Assembly: GCA_012960925.1 (NCBI GenBank)
Contig: DUAG01000011.1
Location: forward strand, 1-64,000
Direction of reading: 5' to 3'
From: Candidatus Manganitrophaceae bacterium
Lineage (GTDB): Bacteria; Nitrospirota; Nitrospiria; SBBL01; JAADHI01
DNA: 64,000 nt
Shown: positions 61,691-64,000 of the stretch, one piece after another
Position numbering within the stretch: position 1 is the first letter of the stretch
How the letters are laid out: every line of letters starts with the position of its first letter
The notes under the pieces: model-generated
Told to the model about the DNA's origin: nothing
The model's input: only the letters and a program-made list of their open reading frames with translations
Database searches by the model: none
Translations under genes and position numbers: made by a program

Positions 61691-62728
61691 ATGAATAATA
61701 AGGCACTCGGGGATCAGATTCGAAAATTAATTGAATTGAGTGGCGGGAATCTCGAACATGAGGATTTAATCTCTGAGATGATATCAACCGTTCTTCGCTT
61801 ATCAACAGATCGTGCCGCACGTGGAGATGTTAAGATCATACACCAGGCATTGAAAGAGATACGCTATGGTTTTAAGCTCTTTTCTCCTTATCAAAAACGG
61901 AAAAAAGTCAGTGTCTTTGGTTCGGCCCGCAGTAATCCCTCGGAGGCGATTTATGAGCATGCGGCCGCGTTTTCAAGAAAGATTTCCTCAAAGGGATTCA
62001 TGGTCATTACGGGTGCCGGAGAGGGGATCATGCGCGCGGCTCAGGATGGGGCAGGCCCCGGTAATAGTTTTGGGATTAATATTATGCTTCCCTTTGAGCA
62101 AGGGGCGAATGAATTTATAGAAAATGACCCAAAACTGATGACCTTCAAATATTTCTTTGCCCGGAAACTCTTTTTTATCAAGGAGGCCAATGCCATCGCC
62201 CTGTTTCCCGGTGGATTTGGTACGCATGATGAGGCCTTTGAGGCATTGACCCTCCTGCAGACAGGAAAGACCGACCCCTTGCCCCTGGTTTTGGTTGATG
62301 TTCCTGGAGGAGGATATTGGAAGGCATGGCAATCCCACCTGGAAGATGCTTTCCTTTCTCGTGAGTTGATTTCACAAGAGGACATGGATCTTTTTAAGGT
62401 TACGAATGACATCGACGAAGCGGTCGATGAAATAGTGCGTTTCTACCATAACTATCACTCGATCCGTTTTGTCGGGGACAGCTTGGTGGTTCGATTGAAT
62501 CACCCCATTCAGAGAGAGATGCTCGATTATCTTAATGATCTTTTTTCAGATATTTGTAAGAAAGGAAAAATTACTGATACGACAGCCCTTCCGGAAGAGA
62601 GGGATGAGCCTGATTTGGCCGGATTGCCCCGGATTATTTTTCAATTTAATCGAAAGAACTTTGGGCGACTTCGGAAAATGATAGATGTGATGAATATCTT
62701 CCCTGTAAAAAAACAGGTTCCTTCATGA
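61691..62728 (+). CDS. LOG-family Rossmann-fold protein
   Basis: The 345-residue member is longer than the usual LOG (about 190). The Rossmann core has VSVFGSARSNPSEAIYEHAA, GAGEGIMRAAQDGAG and the nucleotide-binding PGGFGTHDEAFEALTLLQTG. An N-terminal helical extension (residues 1-70) and a C-terminal part (RFVGDSLVVRLNHPIQREML) are extra. LOG enzymes release bases from nucleoside monophosphates; the long form may act on nucleotides in salvage. It overlaps thrB by 4 bp (ATGA). The promoter is at 61613. Confidence 0.85.
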   Translation: MNNKALGDQIRKLIELSGGNLEHEDLISEMISTVLRLSTDRAARGDVKIIHQALKEIRYGFKLFSPYQKRKKVSVFGSARSNPSEAIYEHAAAFSRKISSKGFMVITGAGEGIMRAAQDGAGPGNSFGINIMLPFEQGANEFIENDPKLMTFKYFFARKLFFIKEANAIALFPGGFGTHDEAFEALTLLQTGKTDPLPLVLVDVPGGGYWKAWQSHLEDAFLSRELISQEDMDLFKVTNDIDEAVDEIVRFYHNYHSIRFVGDSLVVRLNHPIQREMLDYLNDLFSDICKKGKITDTTALPEERDEPDLAGLPRIIFQFNRKNFGRLRKMIDVMNIFPVKKQVPS

Positions 62729-63651
62729 AGAATATCCGCATATTTGCACCTGGTTCTGTCGGCAACATCGGCCCTGGATTTGATGTGTTGGGAATGGCGG
62801 TCTCGGGTATTGGGGATACGGTTTCGATGACAAAACGTTCTGAGGGGGGTGTGTCGATCCTCGGGATCACAGGGGATCAAGGGCGCCTTTCACATAAGGC
62901 AGATGAGAATACGGCTGGAATTGCGGCCCAGGTGGTTCTGGATCATTTGGGTGTATCCGAGGGAGTGGATTTGAAGCTTCACAAGGATATTCCCGGAACC
63001 GGTCTTGGGAGCAGCGCGGCAAGCGCAGTGGCCGCGTCGCTTGCCGTCAATAGCCTCTTTGGAAATCCCTTAACCAAGGATGCACTCATTCCTCTCGCCG
63101 CTGTTGCGGAAACCAAAGTCAGCGGGGGCCTTTTCCTCGATAACGTGGGTCCATCCATGATGGGGGGTGTGACCTGGAATAATCCCTTTACACAAGAGGT
63201 GGTTTCCCTGGGTTGCATCGATCAGGCCGTACTCGTTATTATTACTCCTGATTTTGCCCTTTTAACGAAGGATGCCAGGCGTGTGCTTCCTTCTTCCATT
63301 GAGATGAAGCAGTTTGTCCACAATATGGCCTATGCGGCAATGATTTCCTGGGCTGTGGCGAAGAATGATCTTGATCGCTTTGGACAGTCGATTGAAGACC
63401 ATGTCGCGGAGCCATCACGGGGTCCGCTCATAAAAGGCTTTGCTGATGTAAAAAAAGCCGCTCTCTCCGCGGGGGCTCTGGGTTGTTCCATCTCCGGCGC
63501 TGGCGCGACAATATTTGCAGTGTGCGGGACAAAAGAAAAAGGGGAGAAGATTGGAAGGGCAATGGCCGATGCTTTTGAACGAAATCATGTGGTCGCAAAG
63601 TTTCGTGTTACAAAAATGGACCAGCAAGGCGCGCGTATTGCAGGAAACTGA
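62725..63651 (+). CDS. thrB: homoserine kinase
   Basis: The 308-residue GHMP kinase has ATP motif IPGTGLGSSAASAVAASLAV and the N-terminal APGSVGNIGPGFDVLGMAV, the family start. The C-terminal motif SISGAGATIFAVCG is also present. It phosphorylates homoserine for threonine synthesis, following asd upstream. It overlaps the LOG gene by 4 bp. A repeat element follows its stop, then fbp. Confidence 0.95.
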   Translation: MKNIRIFAPGSVGNIGPGFDVLGMAVSGIGDTVSMTKRSEGGVSILGITGDQGRLSHKADENTAGIAAQVVLDHLGVSEGVDLKLHKDIPGTGLGSSAASAVAASLAVNSLFGNPLTKDALIPLAAVAETKVSGGLFLDNVGPSMMGGVTWNNPFTQEVVSLGCIDQAVLVIITPDFALLTKDARRVLPSSIEMKQFVHNMAYAAMISWAVAKNDLDRFGQSIEDHVAEPSRGPLIKGFADVKKAALSAGALGCSISGAGATIFAVCGTKEKGEKIGRAMADAFERNHVVAKFRVTKMDQQGARIAGN

Positions 63652-63656
63652 CATAA

Positions 63657-63815
63657 GGGACCTCTGAATAAGTCATGAATTGTTTTTTTAGGGCAAAAAT
63701 GTTCCACTTCTGCGTTACAAATCTTAGCAATAGCGGGCTATTCTCTGCGATATGCGCCTTGAATCGAAATATTTTATTTCCTGAAAAACTCACCCTAGAC
63801 TTAAACAGAGGTTCC
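63657..63815. repeat. repeat family C, intact copy (MITE-like)
   Basis: The ends are GGGACCTCTGAATAAGT and ACTTAAACAGAGGTTCC, partly inverted; the interior has GGGCTATTCTCTGCG and CCTGAAAAACTCACCC, both also found as separate fragments at 39253 and 38800. It has no real ORF; the minus-strand frame across it is short and unsupported. Confidence 0.65.
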
Positions 63816-63865
63816 ATAAGTTACTAGCACGGGAAATTCAATCCCACAAATTTAAAGGAGGTCTG

Positions 63866-64000
63866 ATGGAGTTGGGTTCTACACTGACGCAGTTCCTGAT
63901 TGAGCAGCAGTGGAAGTTTAAGAAATCTACCGGGGAATTTACCGGACTGCTTGCCGATATTGCCACTGCTGCGAAAGTTATATCACGGAAAGTCAAAAAG
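63866..64000 (+). CDS. fbp: fructose-1,6-bisphosphatase class I, 5' part
   Basis: ATG 63866 follows TTTAAAGGAGGTCTG, a strong ribosome site. The visible 45 codons (MELGSTLTQFLIEQQWKFKK; STGEFTGLLADIATAAKVIS) match the start of class I FBPase, including ATGEFTGLL-type TGEFTGLL. The gene runs off the right edge, so the catalytic core cannot be seen. The enzyme acts in gluconeogenesis and, in autotrophs, in the Calvin cycle. Confidence 0.88.
   Translation, partial: MELGSTLTQFLIEQQWKFKKSTGEFTGLLADIATAAKVISRKVKK

Noticed and set aside
63608-63817. 69-codon minus-strand ORF over repeat C
   Set aside because: It overlaps the repeat and the thrB end, with no ribosome site or known family.

Overview
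The window is a chromosomal segment of a Gram-negative bacterium. Lipoproteins, TonB/ExbB/ExbD-type inner-membrane energisers and outer-membrane-like surface repeats show the envelope type. The gene order ilvB-ilvN-ilvC-psd-pssA-leuA-leuB-asd (50.9-59.8 kb) is one I associate with Nitrospirota and with Geobacter-like Desulfobacterota; Nitrospirota is my best guess, but no rRNA or marker phylogeny is available here. Core genes are moderately GC-rich, while 31.6-33.1 kb and much of 33-50 kb are visibly AT-richer and carry insertion sequences, gene fragments and interspersed repeats.

Layout. 0-1.2 kb: remnants of gene cassettes, namely a broken alpha/beta hydrolase, an attC-like site and the 5' stub of a homocysteine S-methyltransferase. 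1.2-2.7 kb (minus strand): cyaY, a DUF1499 lipoprotein and tag. 3.1-9.8 kb (plus): lipA, a TPR protein and a c-di-GMP signalling run (PAS-GGDEF-EAL, small protein, HDOD, CBS-GGDEF), two members of which carry terminal frameshifts. 9.8-12.4 kb (minus): transglutaminase-like, VOC and RCC1-repeat proteins. 12.5-17.5 kb (plus): a YSC84-type lipoprotein, an RhlE-like helicase with a long leader, leuC-leuD and a TPMT-like methyltransferase. 17.5-19.7 kb (minus): lemA, a TPM-domain protein and a nucleotidyltransferase-like protein. 19.9-28.1 kb (minus): a tightly overlapping operon of TPR lipoproteins, ExbB, two ExbD and a TonB/AgmX-like protein; it has three separate reading-frame lesions. 28.7-31.6 kb (plus): a DUF990-type ABC exporter with a repeat element between permease and ATPase. 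31.6-33.1 kb: an AT-rich pterin cassette (FolM-like SDR and a FolB-FolK fusion). 33-50 kb: an accessory zone with two IS6-family copies (one internally deleted), an IS30-family element beside a truncated GAF-GGDEF gene, a short bacterial histone-fold gene, a frameshifted panE, surface or lipoproteins, a REC plus degenerate-GGDEF protein, and a serS/tRNA-Ser/tRNA-Ser/tRNA-Arg unit. 50.9-64 kb (plus): an intact anabolic block for branched-chain amino acids, phosphatidylethanolamine, aspartate-family amino acids and central carbon metabolism (ilvB, ilvN, ilvC, psd, pssA, leuA, leuB, asd, pyk, LOG, thrB, and the start of fbp).

How it works together. leuCD at 15 kb completes the leucine pathway whose other enzymes (leuA, leuB) are at 56-59 kb. 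asd and thrB serve the aspartate family, and psd/pssA make phosphatidylethanolamine. The accessory genes look dynamic: at least seven genes have +/-1 indels or nonsense codons, all outside the housekeeping blocks, and at least three families of short interspersed repeats sit in intergenic gaps. The most interesting items are the small histone-fold protein, the coordinated lesions in the TPR-Exb-TonB operon, the repeat families, the cassette/attC remnant and the deletion derivative of the IS6-type element.
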